Part shown: piece after piece, positions 25,999 through 34,702 of the stretch
Position numbering within the stretch: position 1 is the first letter of the stretch
Layout: each line of letters opens with the position of its first letter
Origin: Pacificibacter maritimus
Lineage (GTDB): Bacteria; Pseudomonadota; Alphaproteobacteria; Rhodobacterales; Rhodobacteraceae
DNA length: 64,000 bases
Assembly: GCF_003814915.1 (NCBI RefSeq)
Contig: NZ_RKQK01000001.1
Span: 124,001 to 188,000 of the forward strand
Reading direction: 5' to 3'
Program-made: the position numbers and the translations under genes
Notes under the pieces: generated by a model
Databases searched by the model: none
The model's input: the letters and a program-made list of their open reading frames with translations, nothing else
Told to the model about the DNA's origin: nothing

Positions 25999-26541
25999 AT
26001 GTCTAAAGATATCACACTGCGCCCCGCAACATTGAATGACACCCATGCGATTGCCACGGTGCAGGTCGATGTGTGGAAATCCGCGTATAAAGGCATCGTG
26101 CCAGATGCTTTGATCGACCGAATGTCCGTCTTTGACCGTGAAAAAGGCTGGACCAAGATTTTGTCCAGCTATGCAGAAAACGGGCTGGGCGCTTGTTTTG
26201 TTGCGGAAATTGATGGTGAGATACAGGGCTTTGCATCCTGCGGCCATCAACGCGACCCTGATTTAGAGCAAGACTACCCAGGTGAAATTTCAGCAATCTA
26301 TGTCCAAGACGCCCAGCAGCGCTGCGGGATAGGCCGTCGCCTGATGAAGACCTGTTTTGAGACGATGAACGCGATGGGGCTGCAAGGGGCTGCCCTTTGG
26401 GTCTTGGCTGAAAACCAACAGGCGCGGTCTTTCTACACTGCTTTGGGCGGTGAACTGATCACGCAGCGCGTGGAGGATCAGCCTGACGGCACGCTAAGCG
26501 AAGTGGCCTACGGTTGGCCCAAGCGCTCAGATCTGAGCTGA
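25999..26541 (+). CDS. GNAT-family N-acetyltransferase
   Basis: A 180-residue GNAT protein. The acetyl-CoA binding motif is QQRCGIGRRLMK (Q/RxxGxG/A type), preceded by the beta-strand EISAIYVQDA; ALWVLAENQQARSFYTALG is the C-terminal signature with the conserved Asn and Tyr. The start is at the ATG followed by SKDITLRPATLND, the usual N-terminal strand. Substrate unknown; relatives acetylate small metabolites or protein N-termini. It sits 38 bases after a membrane protein gene. Confidence 0.88.
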   Translation: MSKDITLRPATLNDTHAIATVQVDVWKSAYKGIVPDALIDRMSVFDREKGWTKILSSYAENGLGACFVAEIDGEIQGFASCGHQRDPDLEQDYPGEISAIYVQDAQQRCGIGRRLMKTCFETMNAMGLQGAALWVLAENQQARSFYTALGGELITQRVEDQPDGTLSEVAYGWPKRSDLS

Positions 26542-26745
26542 AACAAGAATCGTCTGTCGAAAATCAGAAAGCCAGCGCTGGTTGCGCGACCGAAACGATG
26601 CGTTTAGATGAGAATTTCAGGCCATTTCAACGAATTTAAGACAGCAAATGCAATGAAGCACGCGGATTTGCCCTTTTGAGGTTTCATCATAGGGCACCAA
26701 TGGCTATACCGACGCGGGTTTCATCCAATCCAGAGGAATTAGGAT

Positions 26746-28041
26746 ATGGCAAACGTCGTCGTAGTCGGCGCCCAATGGGGTGACGAGGGTAAAGGCAAGA
26801 TTGTAGATTGGCTTTCTGAGCGTGCAGATGTGATCGCACGTTTTCAAGGCGGTCATAACGCGGGTCATACGCTCGTTATCGATGGGAAAGTTTACAAACT
26901 CGCAGCACTGCCATCTGGCGTTGTGCGGGGTGGAAAACTGTCTGTGATCGGCAACGGTGTTGTGCTTGATCCGTGGCACTTGGTGAAAGAAATCGCATCA
27001 ATTCAAGAACAAGGCGTGGATATTTCCCCCGAAAACTTGATGATTGCAGAAAATACGCCGCTTATTTTGCCAATTCATGGCGAACTTGACCGTGCGCGCG
27101 AAGAAGCGGCTTCAAAAGGCACAAAGATTGGCACCACAGGTCGTGGTATCGGGCCTGCTTACGAAGATAAAGTTGGCCGTCGTTCTGTGCGCGTGGCTGA
27201 TTTGGCTGATGAGACCACGTTGATCGCGCGCGTTGATCGCGCTTTGCAGCATCACAATCCGTTGCGCAAGGGTCTGGGCATTGCCACGGTTGACCGCGAT
27301 GAATTGATCCAGCAGCTCAAAGACATCGCGCCAAGCATCCTGCAATACGCAGCTCCTGTGTGGAAAGTTCTGTCCGAGAAACGCAAAGCAGGCAAGCGCA
27401 TCTTGTTTGAAGGTGCTCAAGGCGCTTTGCTGGATATCGATTTCGGCACATACCCGTTTGTGACATCTTCAAACGTGATCGCAGGCCAAGCCGCTACAGG
27501 TGTTGGTATGGGACCAGGTGCGATTGATTACGTTTTGGGCATCGTAAAAGCCTATACAACACGCGTAGGCGAGGGGCCTTTCCCTGCGGAACTACAAGAC
27601 GCAGATGGTCAGCGTTTGGGCGAACGTGGTCACGAATTTGGAACAAACACTGGCCGTCAACGCCGCTGTGGTTGGTTTGATGCCGTGCTTGTGCGTCAAA
27701 CCTGTGCAACGTCAGGTGTGAACGGAATTTCATTCACAAAGCTTGATGTTTTGGATGGCTTTGAGACACTGAAAATTTGTGTTGGCTATGAACTTGACGG
27801 CAAAGAATTGGACTACTTGCCAACAGCCGCAGATCAGCAGGCGCGTTGCAAACCAATCTATGAAGAAATGCCTGGATGGTCAGAATCAACAGAAGGCGCA
27901 CGGTCTTGGAATGATTTGCCTGCAAATGCAGTCAAATACGTCCGCCGCGTCGAAGAATTGATCGGTTGTCCCGTTGCGATGTTGTCGACTTCGCCTGAGC
28001 GTGAAGATACAATTCTGGTAACGGACCCGTTCGAAGATTAA
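26746..28041 (+). CDS. purA: Adenylosuccinate synthetase
   Basis: A 431-residue PurA catalysing GTP-dependent formation of adenylosuccinate from IMP and aspartate, the first committed step to AMP. Motifs are [13 protein letters not shown] at the N-terminus (P-loop-like), [24 protein letters not shown], and [13 protein letters not shown]. The start has a GAGGAATTAGGAT ribosome site. Length is normal. It is followed 18 bases later by a DUF2842 gene, with which it probably forms an operon. Confidence 0.98.
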   Translation: MANVVVVGAQWGDEGKGKIVDWLSERADVIARFQGGHNAGHTLVIDGKVYKLAALPSGVVRGGKLSVIGNGVVLDPWHLVKEIASIQEQGVDISPENLMIAENTPLILPIHGELDRAREEAASKGTKIGTTGRGIGPAYEDKVGRRSVRVADLADETTLIARVDRALQHHNPLRKGLGIATVDRDELIQQLKDIAPSILQYAAPVWKVLSEKRKAGKRILFEGAQGALLDIDFGTYPFVTSSNVIAGQAATGVGMGPGAIDYVLGIVKAYTTRVGEGPFPAELQDADGQRLGERGHEFGTNTGRQRRCGWFDAVLVRQTCATSGVNGISFTKLDVLDGFETLKICVGYELDGKELDYLPTAADQQARCKPIYEEMPGWSESTEGARSWNDLPANAVKYVRRVEELIGCPVAMLSTSPEREDTILVTDPFED

Positions 28042-28059
28042 TCGGTAAGGAAGTGCACC

Positions 28060-28284
28060 ATGGTCCTGTCTTATAAAACTCGTCGTCGTTTGGCCTTATT
28101 CGTGCTTGTGGTCGGCTTGCCCGTCTACATCGCGCTGTGCTGGAAAGTGACAAGCCTGTTTGATCGTCCTTCGATCTGGCTGGAACTGGCGGTTTATATC
28201 GGCATGGGCGTGATCTGGGCCTTTCCTTTGAAATCTTTATTCAAAGGGGTTGGTCAATCTGACCCCTCTGACCCACCCAAATAG
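28060..28284 (+). CDS. DUF2842 family small membrane protein
   Basis: A 74-residue protein with two membrane helices, basic N-terminus YKTRRRLALF, and the PLKSLFKGVGQ end that marks DUF2842. The family is limited to alphaproteobacteria and has no assigned role. Here it follows purA within 18 bases and the start overlaps an AAGGAAG ribosome site. The C-terminus is a short Asp/Pro tail, probably cytoplasmic. The transcript ends at a strong hairpin. Confidence 0.85.
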   Translation: MVLSYKTRRRLALFVLVVGLPVYIALCWKVTSLFDRPSIWLELAVYIGMGVIWAFPLKSLFKGVGQSDPSDPPK

Positions 28285-28323
28285 GCGCTGGTTTCTCGGA
28301 TTAGATACGCCCGACATCACTTA

Positions 28324-28354
28324 AAAAAGGCCGCTCGATTTGAGCGGCCTTTTT
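28324..28354. terminator. Bidirectional terminator between DUF2842 gene and the 906-codon gene
   Basis: AAAAAGGCCGCTC (28324-28336) pairs with GAGCGGCCTTTTT (28342-28354) around a five-base loop. It has A and T flanks on both sides, so it can end transcripts from both directions; both genes converge on it. Confidence 0.9.
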
Positions 28355-28384
28355 GTGTGTGTAAGCGTGTTCCTTGGTCCCGTT

Positions 28385-31105
28385 CTAGCTGGCTTGTGCA
28401 TCTGGCTTGAAACGTGTGCCATCGGCGACAACGAATTGACCGCGCTTGATCTTGCGGATTTTACCTTGGCGCAAAAGCTGACCAAAAGACCGTAGACGTT
28501 CTTCCAGCGGAAATTCTTCTGGCATGGCTTCGCTTGCAAGGCGCATGATTTGGGGGCGTGTCACGGTTTCGCGACCTTCAACAAAATTGGAATAGGCCGT
28601 GGCCGCTTCCAACAGGTCGCTCAGCCCGTCAGCACCCAAGGTTTCAACATAATCTGCAAAAGATGCGACGCCCGCGTCTTTCAAAGATCCAGATTGCGCC
28701 TCATCACGTGCAACATTTTGAAAATCCATTTCTTCGTCTTGCTGTTCTTGAACAGCCAAGGCCGCAGCAGAGACACGACGGGGCCGTACTGGCGCGATAT
28801 TTGCCCCAGGGACAATGTCTTTCGGGGCGTCGATGCGCTGTTCGGAGACAAGCATCAATGGAGCAAGACGACGCTCGGATGTTCCAGTTGATTCGCTAGG
28901 ACGGCTCGGGCGCACAACGCGCGCCAAATCTTCGCGGTATTGATCCGCTTGGTGATCTTCGCCCTCTGCTTTGGCTGGGCTGACGTCTTTTTCGGCGCGT
29001 GTTGCTGCAACCGCTGCTTTTAGATGTTGGATCGCATTGCGACGGCGCGTGTTTTCCCCGTTTTCCATTTCGCGTTCTGCTGTGTCGAGCAGGCGTGATA
29101 CGGATTTGTCGGATTCATCAAACACGTTGCGTGTGGCATCGTCGTCATCGACGTCGAAATCATCGTCATGCAGGCTGTCATCAAGGCGAAAATCGTTTTC
29201 TGCTGCTAAGTCGTCAGCTGGAGTTTCTTTTGCAAGATTATCGTCAAGGTTTGCAGCTTCTACAGCTTGAAAAACAGCAGGTTCTGCATCTTGAGTGCTT
29301 TCATCGACCTCATCTGAAATGATGTCTGCGGCGACTTCTGTTTGCGCATCTGGACGAGGCGTTACTTCGGCCAATTCGCGCATCAATTCGTCTTCTGCAT
29401 CATCATCAAGGGATGAAGCGCCTAGTTCCTTACGCAATAACGCGGCCAAATCGTCATTTTCGTCCTCGCCGTCTTGATCTGACTGCGCAGCAATATCTTG
29501 GGTAGATGCTTCGGTTTCAGGTGTTTCATCCTCCGCAGCATTCAGCTTTTCAGCAAAGCTTGCAGGATCGAAAGGCGCGTCGTCAGAGACGGCCGCAGGC
29601 GCATCGGCGCGGCGCATTTTTACCACACGCGCGCGAACGCGGCGCAGCGGATCAGGTTGATCCGTCGATGTTGAGGTCTCAGCTTGCGTGGCTTTGGCGA
29701 TATCTTCTGCCAAAGAGGGGTCCATCTCGTGCAAGGCAGAATCCGCGTCTTGTGTTGTGGTGTCGGCCGCAACCTCTGTGGCGTCTTCTATGTCGGCTTG
29801 CGCGTCTTGTGGAGTTTCTGCAACTTGATCTGCGATGTTTTTCAGGCTTTTTGCCTCTTGTGCATCGGTGTCATCAGGTGTGTTCTCAGCAACCTCAGCA
29901 ACCTCAGCAACCTCAGCAACCTCAGCAACCTCAGCAACCTCAGCAACCTCAGCAACCTCAGCAACCTCAGCAACCTCAGCAACCTCAGCAACCTCAGCAA
30001 CCTCAGCAACCTCAGCAACCTCAGCAACCTCAGCAACCTCAGCAACCTCAGCAACCTCAGCAACCTCAGCAACCTCAGCAATTTGCTGCTGTTGTTCTTC
30101 GGCTTCTTGTGCGGCTTTTGCTTTGGCCTCTGCCGCTGCTTTCAAACGCTTCTTTCGCGCAGCTTTCGCTGCTGTGCGTTGTTTCGCCGCTTGGGCTTGG
30201 GCTGCTAATTGTTCTTCATCATCGGAGCGCTCTGCGGATGTAGCAGTGCTTTGATCTGTCTCTTGAGTTGGCGCGGCCATAACGGCTGCTGCAGGTGACT
30301 GTTGGGTCACTTGTGTCGCATCTTCACCAGCTTCGTCATCTGCTGCGTGCTGATCTTCGGCGTAGTCAGACGTGTTGCGCTGAGATACTGCGGCGCGGAT
30401 ACGTTCCAGCTTGTCCGCGATCGAGGCGGATCCCGCGCTTGCGATTTTCGGTGTGGCGATATGTTCGGCGCTAGAGGGCGTAACAACCACGTCTTCTACT
30501 GCGGTGTCGTTTGCGTCAGCCAGTGCGTCGCTTGTTGAGACTTCCTTTGCACTTGAGGCATTTTTCACGGCGGCGACAGGCGCGGCCGCAACGGTTTCAA
30601 ACGCCTTCCCTTTTGGATCGGCTTTTGGCGCATCAGATGGCGTAACATCTGAATTTTGCTTTTGTTTTTGCTTGGCAGCAGCTTTGCGTTGCAATGCGCG
30701 GGTGTTTCCAGGCTTGCCAGCTTTCTTTGCCTTCTTTTTCTTTCCAGCTTTTTTGACAGCAGATTTCTGAGCAGTGATATCTGTGTCTTTGGCGCTTGAT
30801 GCGGGCTGAGCAGCTGCGACCATGGGGGAATCTAAAGAGGGGTTGGATGAATCAAGCTGACGCAAAACCACTCCGTTGTCTTGCACTTGAGCTTCGACGC
30901 GACGTTTGATTTCTTTTTCGGCAATTGAGTGCAACATATTGGCATCGGGGGTGGGCGGCTCTGCCCCGAAATAGCGGTCGTCTGCCGCGAGGTCCCGAAA
31001 GTATTCCGCAATGCCGCGCATTGTTGAAAAAGGATCATCGAATCCCTCTAGCGTACAGGAAAAGGTTCCATAGGAAACCGTAAGAATCTTGCTATCATTT
31101 ACCAT
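28385..31105 (-). CDS. Large acidic hypothetical protein with VAE repeat tract
   Basis: A 906-residue protein of unknown function. The N-terminal 75 residues are globular and look conserved (DSKILTVSYGTFSCTLEGFD, RDLAADDRYFGAEPP). A long low-complexity region follows: a Lys-rich KKAGKKKKAKKAGKP patch near residue 120, Ala/Glu/Asp-rich stretches, and a tract of Val-Ala-Glu triplets at about residues 342-407. The C-terminal 90 residues again look globular, with a winged-helix-like LLRQGKIRKIKRGQFVVADG. There is no signal peptide or membrane helix. The shape, two small domains joined by a disordered acidic linker, suggests a nucleoid or scaffold protein, but that is inference. Similar genes are sometimes mislabelled as chemotaxis proteins. 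Confidence 0.8.
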   Translation of the reverse strand: MVNDSKILTVSYGTFSCTLEGFDDPFSTMRGIAEYFRDLAADDRYFGAEPPTPDANMLHSIAEKEIKRRVEAQVQDNGVVLRQLDSSNPSLDSPMVAAAQPASSAKDTDITAQKSAVKKAGKKKKAKKAGKPGNTRALQRKAAAKQKQKQNSDVTPSDAPKADPKGKAFETVAAAPVAAVKNASSAKEVSTSDALADANDTAVEDVVVTPSSAEHIATPKIASAGSASIADKLERIRAAVSQRNTSDYAEDQHAADDEAGEDATQVTQQSPAAAVMAAPTQETDQSTATSAERSDDEEQLAAQAQAAKQRTAAKAARKKRLKAAAEAKAKAAQEAEEQQQQIAEVAEVAEVAEVAEVAEVAEVAEVAEVAEVAEVAEVAEVAEVAEVAEVAEVAEVAEVAEVAEVAENTPDDTDAQEAKSLKNIADQVAETPQDAQADIEDATEVAADTTTQDADSALHEMDPSLAEDIAKATQAETSTSTDQPDPLRRVRARVVKMRRADAPAAVSDDAPFDPASFAEKLNAAEDETPETEASTQDIAAQSDQDGEDENDDLAALLRKELGASSLDDDAEDELMRELAEVTPRPDAQTEVAADIISDEVDESTQDAEPAVFQAVEAANLDDNLAKETPADDLAAENDFRLDDSLHDDDFDVDDDDATRNVFDESDKSVSRLLDTAEREMENGENTRRRNAIQHLKAAVAATRAEKDVSPAKAEGEDHQADQYREDLARVVRPSRPSESTGTSERRLAPLMLVSEQRIDAPKDIVPGANIAPVRPRRVSAAALAVQEQQDEEMDFQNVARDEAQSGSLKDAGVASFADYVETLGADGLSDLLEAATAYSNFVEGRETVTRPQIMRLASEAMPEEFPLEERLRSFGQLLRQGKIRKIKRGQFVVADGTRFKPDAQAS
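29886..30081 (-). repeat. Tandem 9-bp repeat, 21 perfect copies, encoding Val-Ala-Glu
   Basis: On the plus strand the unit is TCAGCAACC, repeated 21 times without a single difference from 29886 to 30074, then a 22nd copy that ends in TT instead of CC. Read on the coding strand it gives GTT GCT GAG, so unit gain or loss never changes frame. The absence of synonymous drift shows recent expansion or homogenisation, probably by slippage. Confidence 0.98.
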
Positions 31106-31246
31106 GTTAAACTCGCTTTCTACTCATGCTCAGCAACTGCATATTTACCATGAATTGGTTCGCAAATCAGAACAGAACAGTGAAAACAGATTGATTATTT
31201 CGTGTTTTAATTGTGGCATAAAGTTTAGTCTGACATAGTAGATGTG

Positions 31247-31918
31247 ATGATTAACCCTATTCTATCATATCCCAAAGGCGTGACTTTGCTGGGGGGCGGG
31301 GCAGTGACGCCCCAGGCCCTAGAGGCCGCATTGCAGCTTGCGCCGCACCTTGTCGCAGCCGACGGGGCGGCTGATGTTGCTTTGGATTTAGGCTATCAGC
31401 CAGAGGCTGTGATCGGTGATTTTGACAGTTTGAGTGATCAGGCGCGTCAGAAATTACCACCCAGTTCTTTGTACCATATTACAGAACAAAACAGCACAGA
31501 TTTTGAAAAATGTCTATCCTGCGTGGGGTCTAAGCTGATTTTGGGCCTTGGATTTATGGGGCGGCGTATTGATCATGAGCTCGCAGTTTACAACACTTTG
31601 GTGCGCTTTCCCCAAAAACGCTGTATCATCGTTGGAGAGATCGACATTTGTTTTCACGCTCCGCGCCATTTACAGATCGCCTTGGATATTGGCACGCGGG
31701 TGTCCTTGTTTCCCTTCAAGCCCGTCTCTGGCCGAAGTAAAGGTTTGCTTTGGCCTATTGATACAGTTCCCTTCGCGCCAGCGGGGCGGGTGGGCACGTC
31801 CAATGAGGCAAGCGCCGAAAACGTCGATTTGGAATTTTACGATGATGGGATGCTGATGATTCTTCCCAGACGCTGTTTGCCAAACCTGCTGGATGCGCTG
31901 GGCTATGATTTACCATAA
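31247..31918 (+). CDS. Thiamine pyrophosphokinase
   Basis: A 223-residue protein of the thiamine diphosphokinase family, which transfers pyrophosphate from ATP to thiamine. Landmarks are VAADGAADVALDLG, the VIGDFDSLSD block with the acidic Mg-binding residues, TDFEKCL and GFMGRRIDHELAVYNTL. The C-terminal part is the thiamine-binding beta sandwich with STN-like residues GRVGTSNEAS. The ATG at 31247 is used; a GTG one codon upstream is possible and no strong ribosome site decides. It is divergent from the 906-codon gene across a 140-base AT-rich space. Confidence 0.88.
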   Translation: MINPILSYPKGVTLLGGGAVTPQALEAALQLAPHLVAADGAADVALDLGYQPEAVIGDFDSLSDQARQKLPPSSLYHITEQNSTDFEKCLSCVGSKLILGLGFMGRRIDHELAVYNTLVRFPQKRCIIVGEIDICFHAPRHLQIALDIGTRVSLFPFKPVSGRSKGLLWPIDTVPFAPAGRVGTSNEASAENVDLEFYDDGMLMILPRRCLPNLLDALGYDLP

Positions 31919-31929
31919 AGGCAGTGCAA

Positions 31930-32307
31930 CTATCGGCTTGGGCGCGTCACGATATAGATGGCTGCTGCGGTTATGCACAGCAGTTGAACAATCATAACCC
32001 CGAGTGGCACACCCAGAATGAAGCTGACACATAGAGTCAGCCCCATCATCCCAATCGCGAGTTTTTTGATCTTGGGGGCGATCGCGCCTGTGCGTTCCCA
32101 ATCAAGGATCGGTGGCCCGAATGTCGAATGCTGTATCAACCAAGCGCGTAAATGTGGTGACCCTTTGGTGAAAAAATAAGCCGCAAGGATTAAAAATACG
32201 GTGGTTGGCAGCAAAGGCAACACCGCGCCGATCACGGCCAAGGCGATACAAGCCCATCCCAAAACGAGGTGTAAGACACGCGTTACTGCTTTTGACGGGC
32301 GTTGCAT
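31930..32307 (-). CDS. DUF454 (YbaN-like) membrane protein
   Basis: A 125-residue inner-membrane protein with about four helices. The family signature is visible: GWACIALAVIGAVLPLLPTTVFLILAAYFF near the N-terminus and then SPHLRAWLIQHSTFGPPI-DW. DUF454/YbaN function is unknown. The ATG at 32307 is chosen as the longer frame has no membrane or conserved content before it. It converges on the thiamine pyrophosphokinase gene with an 11-base gap and no terminator that I can see. Confidence 0.85.
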   Translation of the reverse strand: MQRPSKAVTRVLHLVLGWACIALAVIGAVLPLLPTTVFLILAAYFFTKGSPHLRAWLIQHSTFGPPILDWERTGAIAPKIKKLAIGMMGLTLCVSFILGVPLGVMIVQLLCITAAAIYIVTRPSR

Positions 32308-32553
32308 TATGGGGGGCTCCGGCCGGTAGGGCTTGGACTGGCCAAGCCTCAAGGGATGGGTTTTTGGCGTGGCGATAAGTGCTGGCTGTGCTCTACATAG
32401 TCAGCTTTGGGGCGCAATGAACCCCCCAAAGTGCAATTCACCCTATCACCATAGATCATGAGGCTCTATAAGAGGCTAACTTTGCCACATGTATTTGGGG
32501 CGCCATAAGGCCGTACTTGCATTACAAGCGTGCAGACAACCACGGAGAGCTCT

Positions 32554-33345
32554 ATGTCTGATACTTTGTCCCCCATCGACACCGCCAAATTTGTGGCCGC
32601 GAAACGCGCTGTGCAATATGTTGAAAGCGGCATGAAGTTGGGCTTGGGTACAGGATCAACAGCGGCATGGATGGTGCGACTTTTGGGCGATATGGTGCGC
32701 AACGAAGGGCTAAGCATCACGGGCGTGCCCACATCCACACGCACCGCCGAATTGGCGCGTCAACAGGGCATCAAGGTGATGTCGTTGGATGAAGCCAAGT
32801 GGCTGGACTTGACCATTGATGGCGCAGATGAATTTGACAGCGAACTGAACCTGATCAAAGGGGGCGGCGGCGCTTTATTGCAAGAAAAAATCGTTGCCAC
32901 CGCTTCGGATCAGATGATCGTGATCTCGGACATCTCTAAACAGGTCGACACTTTGGGCGCATTTCCATTGCCTGTCGAAGTGATCCCATTTGGTTGGCAA
33001 ACCACCAAAGCCTTGGTGGAAGAAACGCTCGTGTCGATGGATGTGCTGGGCCAACGTTCGACCCTGCGCATGAATGGCAATGCGCCTTACTTTACCGATG
33101 AAGGCAATCACATCATCGACTTGCATGTGCAACGTATCGGCAATGCGCGACAATTGGCGTTGATTTTGAACCAAATTCCAGGCGTTGTGGAAAATGGATT
33201 GTTTATAGATATTTGCGATATCGTCGTGATCGGCCATGGTGATGGACGCGTGGAAACCCGTGACATCAATTCTGGTGAGACAACCGAAGATACCGTTCGT
33301 TTTGCGGAAAGCGAAAATATCTTTGCCGATATGGGCGCTGACTAA
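32554..33345 (+). CDS. rpiA: Ribose-5-phosphate isomerase A
   Basis: A 263-residue RpiA that interconverts ribose-5-phosphate and ribulose-5-phosphate. It has the phosphate loop GLGTGSTA, the DGADEFDSELNLIKGGGGALLQEKI block with catalytic Asp and Lys, and a C-terminal domain with NGLFIDICDIVVIG. The ATG at 32554 follows CGGAGAGCTCT and is preferred over 32530. It is monocistronic by eye: 245 bases lie before it and 254 after it without genes. Length is slightly above the enteric enzyme but normal for alphaproteobacteria. Confidence 0.96.
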   Translation: MSDTLSPIDTAKFVAAKRAVQYVESGMKLGLGTGSTAAWMVRLLGDMVRNEGLSITGVPTSTRTAELARQQGIKVMSLDEAKWLDLTIDGADEFDSELNLIKGGGGALLQEKIVATASDQMIVISDISKQVDTLGAFPLPVEVIPFGWQTTKALVEETLVSMDVLGQRSTLRMNGNAPYFTDEGNHIIDLHVQRIGNARQLALILNQIPGVVENGLFIDICDIVVIGHGDGRVETRDINSGETTEDTVRFAESENIFADMGAD

Positions 33346-33599
33346 ACCGTTATCATCGCGTTACAATCAAAGGTGCCGCGGGATCACATCATTCGATGTG
33401 GGGGGTGCTGTGCATGTTCAACGGGCGGCTCCGACACTATCAAGTTCTCATCGCGCTGAATACTTTGGCAATTTGCATCACGGATCACCTTTCGGTGAAT
33501 AAGGGGGATCTGTATCGAAAAACTTGTTGTGCTGGGTTGTCATCTTTGAACTGGTGGGGGATTGTTAATGTAAATGTATATTTACCGTTGGATGATCGC

Positions 33600-34523
33600 A
33601 TGAAAAATATTTCCCTCGCAGCCCTTATTTTATCAACCTCACTTGTTGCATTGCCTGTCGCGCTTGCCGCGCAAGAGGCAGATCAAGCCGCAGCAGAAAC
33701 TCAGACTGCAGACGCGGCGGATGCCAAAGCCCAAGAAAAGGCCGATAAGCAAGCCGCACTTGTTGCGTTGCGTGACGCCCTGAAAACGCTACGCACCACT
33801 AAATCGGGTGATGCAGATGCACAGGCGCTTGCTTTGGTTCAATCCGCCGCTGATGAGGGGAATAAAGCGGCCGAAACGGGTTTGGCAGGGTATTTGATCT
33901 CGCGCGATTCCGAGGCTGCTGTTGCCTTGTATGAAAAGGCAATTGCATCGGGAAATATGAACGCAAGCTTTGGTCTTGCCAGAGAATACTGGTCGGGTCG
34001 AAACATTGAAAAAGACCGTGAGAAAGCCGCTTCATATATGGTGCAAGCCGTTGAGCAAGACAATAAAAACGCGATTTATACTTATGCATCGTGGCTTCCC
34101 CTGATTGATCGAGAAGGTGGCGCAAAAGCTGCGATCAGCCTGCTTGAGGATCACGCAGATATTCTGGATGAAGAAAAAGTGAAACCTTTGATGTCAGCGG
34201 CAAAGCTAAAAGGCGACCTAGACTTTGGGGCGCGCGCTGATGTTGCTGAGTGGATAAGTGATCTGCCTGCAAACCAGCAAGATGGCGAAAGATTTTCCAT
34301 GATTGGTAAAGATAAAAACCTTTACGTCTGGTTGATGCAAGATGTCATGGCAAATGGTGGGCACTATTCTGGCGCTCAAAACGGCCTTTTGACATCCTCT
34401 ACCATTCGCGGCTTTGCCAGCTTATGTGCAGATCTTGATATTGCTGATGACTGCGTTCGCGGACCATTGAATCGTCAATCTGCCCGCGCGCTGTCTCTCG
34501 CTTTGAAAGATGCTGCGAACTAA
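33600..34523 (+). CDS. Secreted Sel1-like repeat protein
   Basis: A 307-residue exported protein. A signal peptide of about 24 residues (ISLAALILSTSLVALPVALA) is followed by an Ala/Glu/Lys-rich helical stretch and then Sel1/TPR-like helical repeats: GNKAAETGLAGYLISRDSEAA, GNMNASFGLAREYW with the ERDREKAASYMVQAVEQD-like consensus. Such repeats mediate protein contacts. I place the start at 33600 where the signal peptide begins; the frame extends to 33396 with no similarity. It is isolated between rpiA and gor, with 254 bases before it that hold nothing I can name. Confidence 0.75.
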   Translation: MKNISLAALILSTSLVALPVALAAQEADQAAAETQTADAADAKAQEKADKQAALVALRDALKTLRTTKSGDADAQALALVQSAADEGNKAAETGLAGYLISRDSEAAVALYEKAIASGNMNASFGLAREYWSGRNIEKDREKAASYMVQAVEQDNKNAIYTYASWLPLIDREGGAKAAISLLEDHADILDEEKVKPLMSAAKLKGDLDFGARADVAEWISDLPANQQDGERFSMIGKDKNLYVWLMQDVMANGGHYSGAQNGLLTSSTIRGFASLCADLDIADDCVRGPLNRQSARALSLALKDAAN

Positions 34524-34702
34524 CGAACACAGCGTAGACACATTAACGATTTTCCAAGGGCATGTGCTGAGCGCGTGCCCTTTGGCATTCGTCGGGGCTG
34601 CAATGATCTTTGCGTGATGACGGCTTGTACGTCTTTTCATCCGGACGCAAACCTCTTACATCTATGCCAAGTTTAGAAATGTTCCAAATTGGGTGATGAC
34701 AG

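Noticed and set aside
29886-30081. Could the repeat array be a CRISPR
   Set aside because: The unit is 9 bp with no spacers, and it lies inside a coding frame.
29506-30254. Three long overlapping plus-strand frames with SNL, ATS or QQP repeats
   Set aside because: They are open only because a 9-bp tandem repeat without stops is read in every frame; no ribosome site and the minus frame has the conserved ends.
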